Notes under the pieces: model-generated | The model's input: only the letters and a program-made list of their open reading frames with translations | Told to the model about the DNA's origin: nothing | Database searches by the model: none | From: Acidobacteriota bacterium | GTDB taxonomy: Bacteria; Acidobacteriota; Blastocatellia; Chloracidobacteriales; JADJPF01 | DNA length: 64,000 nt | Reading direction: 5' to 3' | Assembly (NCBI GenBank): GCA_016213785.1 | Contig: JACQZQ010000008.1 | Span: 62,001 to 126,000, forward strand | Part shown: positions 31,659 through 40,975 of the stretch, one piece after another | Layout: each line of letters starts with the position of its first letter | How positions within the stretch are numbered: position 1 is the stretch's first letter | Translations under genes and position numbers: made by a program

Positions 31659-33716
31659 TTAAATTATAGATTTATTTGGGGTAGTTGGTGTGGATCTTGA
31701 TAGCCCTACTCTCATTTGCTGCTGCCATTTAGTAGGTGTATTTTCTTCTTCTAATTCTTTTAGAAAACTTTCTGGTAAGCTTTCGCCTCTGTATTTACAA
31801 GCTTGAAAATAGAGTAGTGCAATCATTAGAAAAATAATTGGGTTAATTAAGACACTAGGTAGTAACTGAAGTAATATAGAAACAAGGTTTATTAGCCCAT
31901 CAACAAATAAAGAAGTAACTTTTATTTTACCTATTCTATTTATAAGAGGGGTTAGTATAAAACTTGCTACTAAAGGGATAATAAACATTAAGATCCAGGT
32001 AGCAAGAACTTTTAATCTAAGGTTACGGGTTAATTCTTTAGAGCGTGCCAAGGCTATTTTGCCTTTTAATCCTTCTACTATAACCACAGGATAAGTCAAT
32101 AAATATCTTAGGTTTAGGATAATGCCAGGAATTATAAATAGTAAAGAAGCTAAAAATACTCTTCCATAAAGCTGTGGAACTGTAGATAAAATAGGTCTAA
32201 TGTATTTTTTTAGGGTTTTAATTATGTCTATTTTTGCAGATCTAATAGGGAAAAGGCTTAATTGTGCTAAGGTTGGTGTAAAGACTATTAGGTTAACTAC
32301 ATTAGCTACTATATGACCAACAATATAAAAAAAAGCACTTATAAGAATTGCTGCTAGTTGCAAAGATGATTCAATATTAGTAATAAATTTTCCATTGTTA
32401 AATTTTGCATAACCCTCGCCTTGCTCTGTTACAGCAGTAATACTTATTAGAATTCCAGCTATTATTGCAATAGAATGGCTAAGCAAAGAAAGACGGATAA
32501 TTGTAGAAAAATGCTCTGTATAAAAAGCAAGCGCTTGTTTTAAGAGTGTTAAAGCGCCTTCAGAACGTGCACGTAAAGATCTTGCTAGTGCAATTGCACT
32601 AGCAGGGCGTTCCTGAGCTTTTTTGGATAGCGTTGACATTATTAGGGTTGTTACATGTTTATTAAGGTCTGGGCGTTTTTCTCTTAAGTCAGGTGGCGGG
32701 CTTGTTAAGTGTTGTGCTAGAAGAGCATTAAAATTACCCTTAAATGGTGTTTCACCTGATAGCATTTCATAAATAATTATCCCAAGACTGTAAATATCAC
32801 TCCTAGCATCAAGTTCTTCTCCAACACATTGTTCAGGCGACATATAAAGAGGTGTACCTAATATTGCACCTGCTTGAGTTAATTGGCCTGTTACTCTTGC
32901 TCTATCAACATTTGTGGTATTAGGTTTTTGCAATGTTTTTTTACTTTCTGGTAATTGTATTTGTGTTGCTTGCTCATCGTTATTTGTAGTTTTAGTTACT
33001 TCTATACAAGTAGCGGCTTCTAAATCCGTTTCTAAATCCGTTTCTAAATCCGTTTCTAAATCAGTCTCTAGATTTGTTATGGGTTTAGGAAGTTGAATTG
33101 CTGTTGCTAAAGAGGGGTTTACTACATTAATAGGAGTATTACTTGTAGGGGGTTTGGTTGTAGGGATTAATTGTTGATTATTAGCTAAAACAGGAAGGTT
33201 ATTATCTAGTTTAGCTAGTCCAAAATCTAGCACTTTAACTGTATAACTTCCACGTCCATTAGGCTCTAGCCAAATATTATCAGGTTTTAGATCTCTATGA
33301 ATAATTCCTTGATTATGGGCTTCTTCAATAGCTGCACAAATTTGTTCAACAATATCAATAACAAACTCTAGCCTTAACTTATTTTCTTCTTTAAGTACTG
33401 CTCCAAGACTACAACCTCTTAGATATTCCATTACTAAATAAGCAATACGGTCTTTTCCTAGTGTAGTAAAACCAAAATCAGTGACATTAACTACATTAGG
33501 ATGGCAAAGCCGACCAGCCGCTTCAGCTTCACGTCTAAAACGTTCAACAAACTCAGTATGAACCATAAACTGAGGGATAATAATTTTAACTGCTACAGGG
33601 CGTTTAGTTCCTAAATGAGTAGCAACATAAACTGCACCCATCCCACCTTGACCAAGCTGAGACTCGATCAAATATTTTTCATCTAAAACTTGGCCTATTA
33701 AATCTTTAGGATGCAA
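31659..33716 (-). CDS. Serine/threonine protein kinase with C-terminal multi-TM domain
   Basis: 685 aa; QLGQGGMGAVYVA, VAVKI, HRDLKPDNIW, VLDFGLAK, GTPLYMSPEQC; hydrophobic segments in C-terminal half. Confidence 0.92.
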   Translation of the reverse strand: MHPKDLIGQVLDEKYLIESQLGQGGMGAVYVATHLGTKRPVAVKIIIPQFMVHTEFVERFRREAEAAGRLCHPNVVNVTDFGFTTLGKDRIAYLVMEYLRGCSLGAVLKEENKLRLEFVIDIVEQICAAIEEAHNQGIIHRDLKPDNIWLEPNGRGSYTVKVLDFGLAKLDNNLPVLANNQQLIPTTKPPTSNTPINVVNPSLATAIQLPKPITNLETDLETDLETDLETDLEAATCIEVTKTTNNDEQATQIQLPESKKTLQKPNTTNVDRARVTGQLTQAGAILGTPLYMSPEQCVGEELDARSDIYSLGIIIYEMLSGETPFKGNFNALLAQHLTSPPPDLREKRPDLNKHVTTLIMSTLSKKAQERPASAIALARSLRARSEGALTLLKQALAFYTEHFSTIIRLSLLSHSIAIIAGILISITAVTEQGEGYAKFNNGKFITNIESSLQLAAILISAFFYIVGHIVANVVNLIVFTPTLAQLSLFPIRSAKIDIIKTLKKYIRPILSTVPQLYGRVFLASLLFIIPGIILNLRYLLTYPVVIVEGLKGKIALARSKELTRNLRLKVLATWILMFIIPLVASFILTPLINRIGKIKVTSLFVDGLINLVSILLQLLPSVLINPIIFLMIALLYFQACKYRGESLPESFLKELEEENTPTKWQQQMRVGLSRSTPTTPNKSII
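33019..33076. repeat. 12-bp in-frame tandem repeat encoding LETD repeats in the kinase linker
   Basis: TCTAAATCCGTT repeated about 4.5 times; protein NLETDLETDLETDLETDLE. Confidence 0.95.
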
Positions 33717-33841
33717 AACTTTGTCTTCCTATAAAAGTTGAGTTAGGATAACCAGCTAAAATATTAATCTGAGTTAAGGAAAAAACAAATAATAATTTCA
33801 AAAGTAGTTAATCCCGTTATCTAATGGTAAACGGGCTTTCC

Positions 33842-33871
33842 TTGACACTAATGGATAGATTGTAATAATAT
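33842..33871 (+). promoter_or_regulatory. Putative sigma-70-type promoter for nuo operon
   Basis: TTGACA (33842-33847), 18-bp spacer, TAATAT (33866-33871); preceded by CCCGTT...AACGGG inverted repeat at 33813-33835. Confidence 0.6.
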
Positions 33872-34019
33872 TTGGCGAGTCTGGAAAAGATTGATTTTAG
33901 AATAGTTTATCTCAATTTAAGCAAACAAAATTTTAGTAAAAGCTAAACAAATTAATAGCTTATAGAAAAAGCTTAAGAAAAAATCTTTTATTTGTTTTTG
34001 CCTAAGCAGGTTGATAACC

Positions 34020-34463
34020 ATGATTAATTACCTTCCTATTTTGATGATGCTAGGGTTAGCTATTATAGTTGCTGGAACACTAGTAGGCGTTTCTCATCTC
34101 TTAGGGCAATATGTTCCAAATAGAGAAAAGTTAATGCCTTATGAATGCGGTAAAGATCCTGTAGGATCAGCACATGAGCGCTTTTCGGTAAAATTTTATA
34201 TGATTGCTTTGCTCTTTATCTTATTTGATATTGAAGCGATCTTTTTTGTTCCTTGGGCTGTAATTTACCGGAGGTTAGCAGAAGAAGTTGTAAGCGGAAA
34301 ACTTGTTTTACAAGTCTATGAATCATCTGCAAATCTAGGCTTTTGGGAAACATTAATTTATAAGAAAATGTTTGTTTTTTGGGAGATGCTAATTTTTATT
34401 GGGATACTTCTAGTCGGATATATTTATGTTTGGAAAAAAGGCATTTTAGACTGGAGGAAATAA
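34020..34463 (+). CDS. nuoA: NADH-quinone oxidoreductase subunit A
   Basis: [42 protein letters not shown]. Confidence 0.94.
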   Translation: MINYLPILMMLGLAIIVAGTLVGVSHLLGQYVPNREKLMPYECGKDPVGSAHERFSVKFYMIALLFILFDIEAIFFVPWAVIYRRLAEEVVSGKLVLQVYESSANLGFWETLIYKKMFVFWEMLIFIGILLVGYIYVWKKGILDWRK

Positions 34464-34464
34464 T

Positions 34465-34980
34465 ATGGGTTTAGAAAATCAAATAGCCGAAGCCTTACCA
34501 GAAGTCTTAACTGCTAGACTTGATGATCTGGTTAATTGGGCACGTAAATCAAGCCTTTGGCCTGCTACCTTTGGCCTTGCTTGTTGTGCAATTGAAATGA
34601 TGAATATGACTAGTGCTAGATTTGACGTTGCACGCTTTGGTGCAGAAGTCTTTCGTGCAAGCCCACGTCAAGCGGATGTAATGATTGTTGCAGGTAGAGT
34701 TTCTAGAAAAATGGCACCAGTCCTTAGACGTATTTATGATCAAATGCCTGAACCTAAATGGGTTATTTCTATGGGTGCTTGTGCTACTGCTGGAGGCATT
34801 TTTGATACTTATGCTATTGTCCAAGGTGTTCACCAAGTTGTTCCTGTAGATGTCTATATTCCAGGCTGCCCTCCACGCCCAGAAACCCTAATCTATGCAA
34901 TTATGAAGCTACAGGAAAAAATTCAGACCGAATCTTTACGTAATCGTAGAGATAAATTTGAGGAGGTAGCCGCCCTGTGA
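34465..34980 (+). CDS. nuoB: NADH-quinone oxidoreductase subunit B
   Basis: [48 protein letters not shown]. Confidence 0.96.
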   Translation: MGLENQIAEALPEVLTARLDDLVNWARKSSLWPATFGLACCAIEMMNMTSARFDVARFGAEVFRASPRQADVMIVAGRVSRKMAPVLRRIYDQMPEPKWVISMGACATAGGIFDTYAIVQGVHQVVPVDVYIPGCPPRPETLIYAIMKLQEKIQTESLRNRRDKFEEVAAL

Positions 34981-35504
34981 GCCAAGATGCACTAACTCCA
35001 ACAGATGATGCTCAAGGAGAAAATCTTGTAGTAGAAAAAAGAACCGGCCTAGAGCAAGTGACCTTTCTAGTAAAAGATAAATTTGGTGATTCAATCTTAG
35101 ATATAGCAAAAAAAATAGGCGAAATCACTATATTTGTAAAACGTGAAAGTATTGTTGAGCTATGCCTTTTTCTTAGAGATAATGAAGAATCTAAATTTGA
35201 TTTACTCTCAGATCTAACTGGTGTAGATCGCGGCATAGAAGAAGATCCTCGCTTTGAAGTAAATTATCACCTTACTTCTTTACCTAAGAGAATGCGCTTA
35301 AGGTTAAAAGTAAGAGTTAGCGAAGAAGATTGTAGTGTCCCAACTGTAACAGGGGTTTGGCCTACAGCCGATTGGCATGAAAGAGAAACTTTTGACCTAG
35401 TAGGTGTTCGTTTTGAAGGACATCCAAATCTACGTAAAATACTAACTCCAGATGATTTAGAAGGACATCCTTTACGTAAAGATTTTCCATTAAGAGGTTA
35501 TTAA
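34977..35504 (+). CDS. nuoC: NADH-quinone oxidoreductase subunit C
   Basis: [59 protein letters not shown] start overlapping nuoB stop. Confidence 0.93.
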   Translation: MSQDALTPTDDAQGENLVVEKRTGLEQVTFLVKDKFGDSILDIAKKIGEITIFVKRESIVELCLFLRDNEESKFDLLSDLTGVDRGIEEDPRFEVNYHLTSLPKRMRLRLKVRVSEEDCSVPTVTGVWPTADWHERETFDLVGVRFEGHPNLRKILTPDDLEGHPLRKDFPLRGY

Positions 35505-35568
35505 AAATATTATGGGCAAAATTATTTTGCCCTTTAATAATATACTTGGAACGAAAGGGCATTTTGAT

Positions 35569-36804
35569 ATGTCAAAAGTGCTTGAATACGCACCTACAAA
35601 GGCTTTTGAGCAACAAATACGCGAGAGTGCATTAGATTCTAATATCACCGTTAGCATGGGGCCACAACACCCTTCAACTCATGGTGTACTTCGTTTAGAA
35701 GTTGTACTTGATGGTGAAACCGTAATTAGCGCCACCCCAGATATAGGTTATCTCCATACTGGGATGGAAAAAATTATGGAAACCAAAAAATATCAACAGA
35801 ATATTACTGTTACTGACCGAATGGATTATCTTAACCCTATGGGTAATAACTTAGGTTATGTAATGTGTGTAGAAAAACTATTAGATATTGTTGATGATAT
35901 TCCACCTCGTGCTCAAACAATTAGAGTATTATTAGTAGAACTACAACGTATTGCTTCTCATATGGTTTGGCTTGGCACTCACGCTTTAGATATAGGCGCA
36001 ATGAGTATGTTTTTCTATTGTTTTCGTGAACGTGAAAAAATACTTAATATATTTGAAGCTGTTTGTGGCGGTAGAATGACAGTTAGTTTCTTCCGTGTTG
36101 GTGGCCTTCCTTATGATATCCCTGATTTTGTTCCAAGCCTGATTAAGGACTTTTGTGATAATTTTCCTGCCGCATTAAAAGAATATGATACTTTACTTAC
36201 AGGAAATAAAATTTATCAAGCCCGTACTCGCGGAGTAGGTATTATTACAGCAGAAAATGCAATAGCTTGGGGAATTACAGGCCCATCACTGCGCGGCTCA
36301 GGACATGATTTTGATATCAGACGTTATTTCCCATACTGTGGTTATGAGACTTATGATTTTGATGTCCCTGTTGAGAAAGAAGGAGATGTTTTTGCTCGTT
36401 ATATGGTAAGAATGCGGGAGCTAAAAGAAAGCCATAAGATTGTACTTCAAGCCCTAGAGCGTCTAAAACCAGGCCCAGTAAAAGCTGATAGCCCAAAGAT
36501 TTGTTTACCAGAGCGCGACGTAATGCTTAATCAAATGGATGCTTTAATTCATCACTTTTTACTTGCTGGATTAGGCTTTAAGGTTCCAGCCGGAGAGGCT
36601 TATCATTCAATAGAAGGTTCAAAAGGCGAATATGGTGTTTATATTGTTAGTGATGGCTCAGAATACCCCTATAGAGTGCATGTTCGTGGCCCTTCATTTG
36701 TTAATCTACAAGCCTTGCCTGTAATGGCTAAAGGTGAAATGATTGCTGATACAGTAGCTATAATAGGTAGTTTAGATATTGTTTTAGGAGAAATTGATCG
36801 TTAA
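35569..36804 (+). CDS. nuoD: NADH-quinone oxidoreductase subunit D
   Basis: MGPQHPSTHGVLRLEVVLDGETV, GYLHTGMEKIMETKKYQQN, C-terminal DIVLGEIDR; likely start ATG 35569. Confidence 0.96.
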   Translation: MSKVLEYAPTKAFEQQIRESALDSNITVSMGPQHPSTHGVLRLEVVLDGETVISATPDIGYLHTGMEKIMETKKYQQNITVTDRMDYLNPMGNNLGYVMCVEKLLDIVDDIPPRAQTIRVLLVELQRIASHMVWLGTHALDIGAMSMFFYCFREREKILNIFEAVCGGRMTVSFFRVGGLPYDIPDFVPSLIKDFCDNFPAALKEYDTLLTGNKIYQARTRGVGIITAENAIAWGITGPSLRGSGHDFDIRRYFPYCGYETYDFDVPVEKEGDVFARYMVRMRELKESHKIVLQALERLKPGPVKADSPKICLPERDVMLNQMDALIHHFLLAGLGFKVPAGEAYHSIEGSKGEYGVYIVSDGSEYPYRVHVRGPSFVNLQALPVMAKGEMIADTVAIIGSLDIVLGEIDR

Positions 36805-36821
36805 AAACGATAAGAAAAAAT

Positions 36822-37286
36822 ATGTTTTCACCAGAAATTGAAAAAAAAATAGACAATACTATTGAGAAATATCCACATAAACGTTCTGCCTTATTGCCTT
36901 TAATTCATATTGCACAAAATGAGCAGGGGCATATTACTGAAGAGGCAATAGCTTATATTGCAGAAAGATTAGACTTAGTTCCTGTAGAAGTTTATGAAGT
37001 AGCAACTTTTTATAGTATGTATTTTCTTGATCCAATAGGTAAATATAACCTACAAGTATGTCGTACTATAAGCTGTATGCTTTGTGGGGCCTATGACCTC
37101 ATTGAACATCTACAAAACAAACTAAATATAAAAATTGGTCAAGTAACCTCAGATGGACGCTTTCGTTTAACTGAAGTAGAATGTTTGGGTTCTTGTTCAA
37201 CAGCACCAGCAATGCAAATTAACTTTGATTATCACGAAAATCTCACTCCAGAAAAAGTAGATCAAATTTTAGCTAAATTACCTTAA
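36822..37286 (+). CDS. nuoE: NADH-quinone oxidoreductase subunit E
   Basis: EVATFYSMYFLDPIGKYNLQVCRTISCMLCGA, VECLGSCSTAPAMQIN. Confidence 0.95.
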   Translation: MFSPEIEKKIDNTIEKYPHKRSALLPLIHIAQNEQGHITEEAIAYIAERLDLVPVEVYEVATFYSMYFLDPIGKYNLQVCRTISCMLCGAYDLIEHLQNKLNIKIGQVTSDGRFRLTEVECLGSCSTAPAMQINFDYHENLTPEKVDQILAKLP

Positions 37287-37292
37287 AAAACT

Positions 37293-38570
37293 ATGGCAGA
37301 ATTAAAAGTACTTACAGCAAGGTTTGGCACTCCAAACTCAACACATATAGATACTTATCTAAGAGATGGTGGTTATAAGGCATTAGAAAAAGCCTTAAAA
37401 ATGACCCAAGATGATGTAATTAATGAAGTAAAAAAATCCGCTTTACGCGGACGTGGTGGCGCAGGTTTTTCTGCTGGGGTTAAATGGAGTTTTGTTCCAC
37501 GTCAGCTAAATAAACCAAAATACTTAGTTTGTAATGCTGATGAAAGCGAGCCGGGAACTTGTAAAGACCGTCCTTTAATGGAACTTGACCCACACCAATT
37601 AATAGAAGGAATGGCTATAGGTAGTTATGCTTTAGGAGCAAACCTTTCATTTATTTATATACGTGGTGAATATTGGTACTTAATTGATATTTTAGAAAAA
37701 GCCATTCAACAGGCTAAAGATCGTGGTTATTTGGGTAAGAATATTTTAGGTAGCGGGTTTGACCATAACATTATTGTCCATCCTGGTGCAGGTGCTTATA
37801 TTTGTGGTGAAGAAACCGCTCTACTTAATTCTTTAGAAGGTAAACGCGGTCATCCACGTATTAAACCTCCATTTCCTGCTGTAGTGGGGCTTTATGGTTG
37901 TCCTACTGTAGTAAACAATGTAGAAACTCTAGCGGCTGTTCCTCATATTATTAATAAAGGTGCTGATTGGTATAGAGAACTTGGTACAGAAAAAAGCGGT
38001 GGCTCAAAAATGTTTTCTCTAAGCGGCCATGTTAATAAGCCTGGTAATTATGAAGTTCGTATGGGTTATCCGCTTATGGATTTAATTAATATTGAAGGCG
38101 CAGGAATGCGCGGAGGTAAAAAGCTAAAAGCTGTTATCGTTGGTGGTTCATCAGTACCAATTATTAATGCAGAAGCAGCGGCTAAGTGCAATCTAGATTA
38201 TGAATCTTGTCAATCTGTAGGCACAATGCTTGGTTCTGGCGGTGTAATTGTTATGGATGAAACGGTTGATATTTTTGAGACTACTTTTAATTTAATACGC
38301 TTTTATAACCATGAATCTTGTGGTTGGTGTACTCCTTGCCGAGAAGGTACAGATTGGTTACTAAAAATCTTTAAGAAAATAAAAGCAGGAATGGGTGAAG
38401 AATCTGACCTAGATTTAATACTTAAGTTGTGTGTTAATATTGAAGGTCGTTCACATTGTCCATTGGGAGAAGCTGCTGTATGGCCTATTACAAGCGCACT
38501 TAAGCATTTCTCTGATGATTTTAAAAAACACTTAAGAAAATCCTTGCCAGTTTTAACTATGGCTAAATAA
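37293..38570 (+). CDS. nuoF: NADH-quinone oxidoreductase subunit F
   Basis: SALRGRGGAGFSAGVKWSF, CNADESEPGTCKDR, GAGAYICGEETALLNSLEGKRGHPR, ESCGWCTPCREGTDW. Confidence 0.97.
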   Translation: MAELKVLTARFGTPNSTHIDTYLRDGGYKALEKALKMTQDDVINEVKKSALRGRGGAGFSAGVKWSFVPRQLNKPKYLVCNADESEPGTCKDRPLMELDPHQLIEGMAIGSYALGANLSFIYIRGEYWYLIDILEKAIQQAKDRGYLGKNILGSGFDHNIIVHPGAGAYICGEETALLNSLEGKRGHPRIKPPFPAVVGLYGCPTVVNNVETLAAVPHIINKGADWYRELGTEKSGGSKMFSLSGHVNKPGNYEVRMGYPLMDLINIEGAGMRGGKKLKAVIVGGSSVPIINAEAAAKCNLDYESCQSVGTMLGSGGVIVMDETVDIFETTFNLIRFYNHESCGWCTPCREGTDWLLKIFKKIKAGMGEESDLDLILKLCVNIEGRSHCPLGEAAVWPITSALKHFSDDFKKHLRKSLPVLTMAK

Positions 38571-38620
38571 CTAATGGTCTAGTAATTTAGGCTATTTTAT
38601 CTAAAAACGGAAAAACAATT

Positions 38621-40861
38621 ATGGGTGATATAGTTAACTTAAAAATTAATGGGAAAGATTACCAAGCCCCCAAAGGAAAGCTTTTAATAGAAGTCTGTTT
38701 AGAGAATGGTATTCATGTGCCAAACTTTTGTTACTATCCAGACCTTACTCCTCAGGCTGCTTGTAGAATGTGTTTAGTACGTATTGAAAAAATGCATAAA
38801 CTTGCAACTTCCTGTACTGTAGAAGTTGGCGAAGGCATGGTAGTTCATACTGAAACAGAGGAATTACTAGAAGCTCGTAAAGGAATGCTAGACTTTATTT
38901 TAGGTAATCACCCTCTTGATTGTCCTGTTTGTGATAAAGGTGGTCAATGTGAATTACAAGATATGGTTTTTGAGCATGGGACAGTTTATGCTCACTATAA
39001 TGTAAAAAAACAAGCTACTCCAGAATGGCGATTATCTCCATTTATTGCTTATGACCCTCAGAGATGTGTTAGATGCTACCGTTGCATTCGTGAATGTACT
39101 GAAGTAATGGATGTAAACGCATTAGGTAAAATCTTTAGAGGTACTCATGAAGTGATTGGCCCTTATGGTCTAGGAATGGATAAAAGGGGCATGGATAAAG
39201 GCTATTCTCTAGATTGCGAACAATGTGGTAATTGTGTAGAAATTTGTCCTGTAGGTGCACTACTTTCTGTTGACTCTCGTTTTCGTTCTCGTCCTTGGGA
39301 TATGAAAGAAACCGTTACAACTTGCACACATTGTGGTGATGGTTGTCAAATAAATCTTGGGGTTCGTGGAAATGATTATGTTCGTGTAGCTTCTAAAGAT
39401 ATGAAAGGGATTAATGGCGAATTCCTTTGTGTTAAAGGTCGTTATGGATGCTCTTTTATTTCTAGTCAAGAACGTATTACTAAACCAATGATTCGTCGTG
39501 GTGATAAGTTTGAAGAAGTAAGCTGGGAAGAAGCCTTAAGGTTTACTGCAAATAAGCTAAAAGAAATTTCTGCTAAAAATAAAGACTCTGTTGCTATTTT
39601 AGGTAGCCCAAGACTTACTAATGAATCAAGTTTTACTTTAAGGCGTTTTGCTGAAAAGGGTTTAGGGACTAGTAATTTTGGTCAAGTTGCTGATTCAGAT
39701 TGGGATAGATTTTTTGCTAATTTAACTGCTCCAATTGCTACACATAACCAAGTTAAGAAAGCTAAAAATATTTTAATGATTGGTGGAGATGCTACAGAAA
39801 ACCATCCTCTTTCAGCAATGGTTATTCGTTATGCTGTTCGTAAACATAACGCCAATTTAATGGTAGTAAATTCACGTCGTACTAAGATTGCTCGTCGTCA
39901 AGCAAAACTCTTTCTTCATATTCGCCCAGAGTCAGAAGCTGCAATAGTAGCAGCCATTTTTGAATCAGAATCAGAACTTGCCCGCTTAGCTGATTTAGCT
40001 AAAGTAAAAGTAGAGCAACTACAAAAACTTAGGGAAAAAGTTCTTGGTAGCGAAGAGTTAACTATTGTAGTTGGGCCAGAAGTTCAAGGAGCAACACTTG
40101 AAGCAGTTGCTCAGCTTGCAGGATTTCTAAATAAAGAAAGAGCCGTTAATTATCTTCCACTTGCTAAATATAATAATAGTATTGGGTCTGTTGATATGGG
40201 CTTAAAACCCAATGGTCATAACTTAATGAAAGCTTTTGGTTCACAAATCCAAGCCCTTTATTTAGCTGGTAGTAATCCTGTTGAACAGTATGGTAAAGAC
40301 TGGGAAAATGCATTAAGAAAACTAAGCTTTTTAGCTGTTGCAGAACTCTTTATGACACAAACGGCTAGACTTGCAGATGTAGTGTTTCCAGTAAATAGTT
40401 TTGCTGAGCAAGATGGAACCTTTACTAATAATGCTACACAAGTTCAGCGTGTCCAACGTGCTCTAGAAGGCGCTGGACAAGTTCGACCTGATTGGATGGT
40501 TATTAATGCACTTGCTCGCGAAATGCGTGTAGATATTGGAGCTAAAGGATCTTCAGTTTCTATTTTCCGTGATGTTACAGCAGAATTAGCTAGTTATAAT
40601 GGCATTACTTACGAGCGTATTAAGAAAGAAAGTGCTGTGCAAACTACTAGAGCTTTAGCTCAAACAAAAGATTCTTCTATTATTTGTAAAGATTTAGCAG
40701 CAGAATGCTCTAAGATAAATACTAGTGCTGAATTAAATAAAACTAATGTTGCTCAAGGTGAAGGGCTGTTTCGTATTGGTACAATGACTAGGCATTCACC
40801 AGTAATGCAAGAGGCTTTTGGCGAGTCTAAAGAAGAAAAAGCTGAAACAGTAAATGCTTAA
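38621..40861 (+). CDS. nuoG: NADH-quinone oxidoreductase subunit G
   Basis: 746 aa; 2Fe-2S HVPNFCYYPDLTPQAACRMCLV, HPLDCPVCDKGGQCELQD, 4Fe-4S CVRCYRCIREC, CEQCGNCVEICPVGAL, molybdopterin-type domain. Confidence 0.95.
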   Translation: MGDIVNLKINGKDYQAPKGKLLIEVCLENGIHVPNFCYYPDLTPQAACRMCLVRIEKMHKLATSCTVEVGEGMVVHTETEELLEARKGMLDFILGNHPLDCPVCDKGGQCELQDMVFEHGTVYAHYNVKKQATPEWRLSPFIAYDPQRCVRCYRCIRECTEVMDVNALGKIFRGTHEVIGPYGLGMDKRGMDKGYSLDCEQCGNCVEICPVGALLSVDSRFRSRPWDMKETVTTCTHCGDGCQINLGVRGNDYVRVASKDMKGINGEFLCVKGRYGCSFISSQERITKPMIRRGDKFEEVSWEEALRFTANKLKEISAKNKDSVAILGSPRLTNESSFTLRRFAEKGLGTSNFGQVADSDWDRFFANLTAPIATHNQVKKAKNILMIGGDATENHPLSAMVIRYAVRKHNANLMVVNSRRTKIARRQAKLFLHIRPESEAAIVAAIFESESELARLADLAKVKVEQLQKLREKVLGSEELTIVVGPEVQGATLEAVAQLAGFLNKERAVNYLPLAKYNNSIGSVDMGLKPNGHNLMKAFGSQIQALYLAGSNPVEQYGKDWENALRKLSFLAVAELFMTQTARLADVVFPVNSFAEQDGTFTNNATQVQRVQRALEGAGQVRPDWMVINALAREMRVDIGAKGSSVSIFRDVTAELASYNGITYERIKKESAVQTTRALAQTKDSSIICKDLAAECSKINTSAELNKTNVAQGEGLFRIGTMTRHSPVMQEAFGESKEEKAETVNA

Positions 40862-40929
40862 ACTTGTTTAGAGTAAAGTTTTCCAAGATAAAACCTTGGG
40901 CTACCATCAATTAGAAATGTTAAAAATAG

Positions 40930-40948
40930 CCCAGCAATTTTTGCTGGG
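40930..40948 (+). terminator. Rho-independent terminator closing nuoA-G operon
   Basis: CCCAGCAA-TTT-TTGCTGGG then TCTTTAATT. Confidence 0.82.
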
Positions 40949-40975
40949 TCTTTAATTATGTATTAAAGTGTTGTT

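Noticed and set aside
32914-33096. 60-aa ORF with SKSVSKSVSKSV repeats
   Set aside because: Antisense reading of the 12-bp repeat in the kinase gene.
34549-35562. Minus-strand ORFs inside nuoB, nuoC and nuoD
   Set aside because: Overlap strongly supported nuo genes; composition typical of antisense frames.
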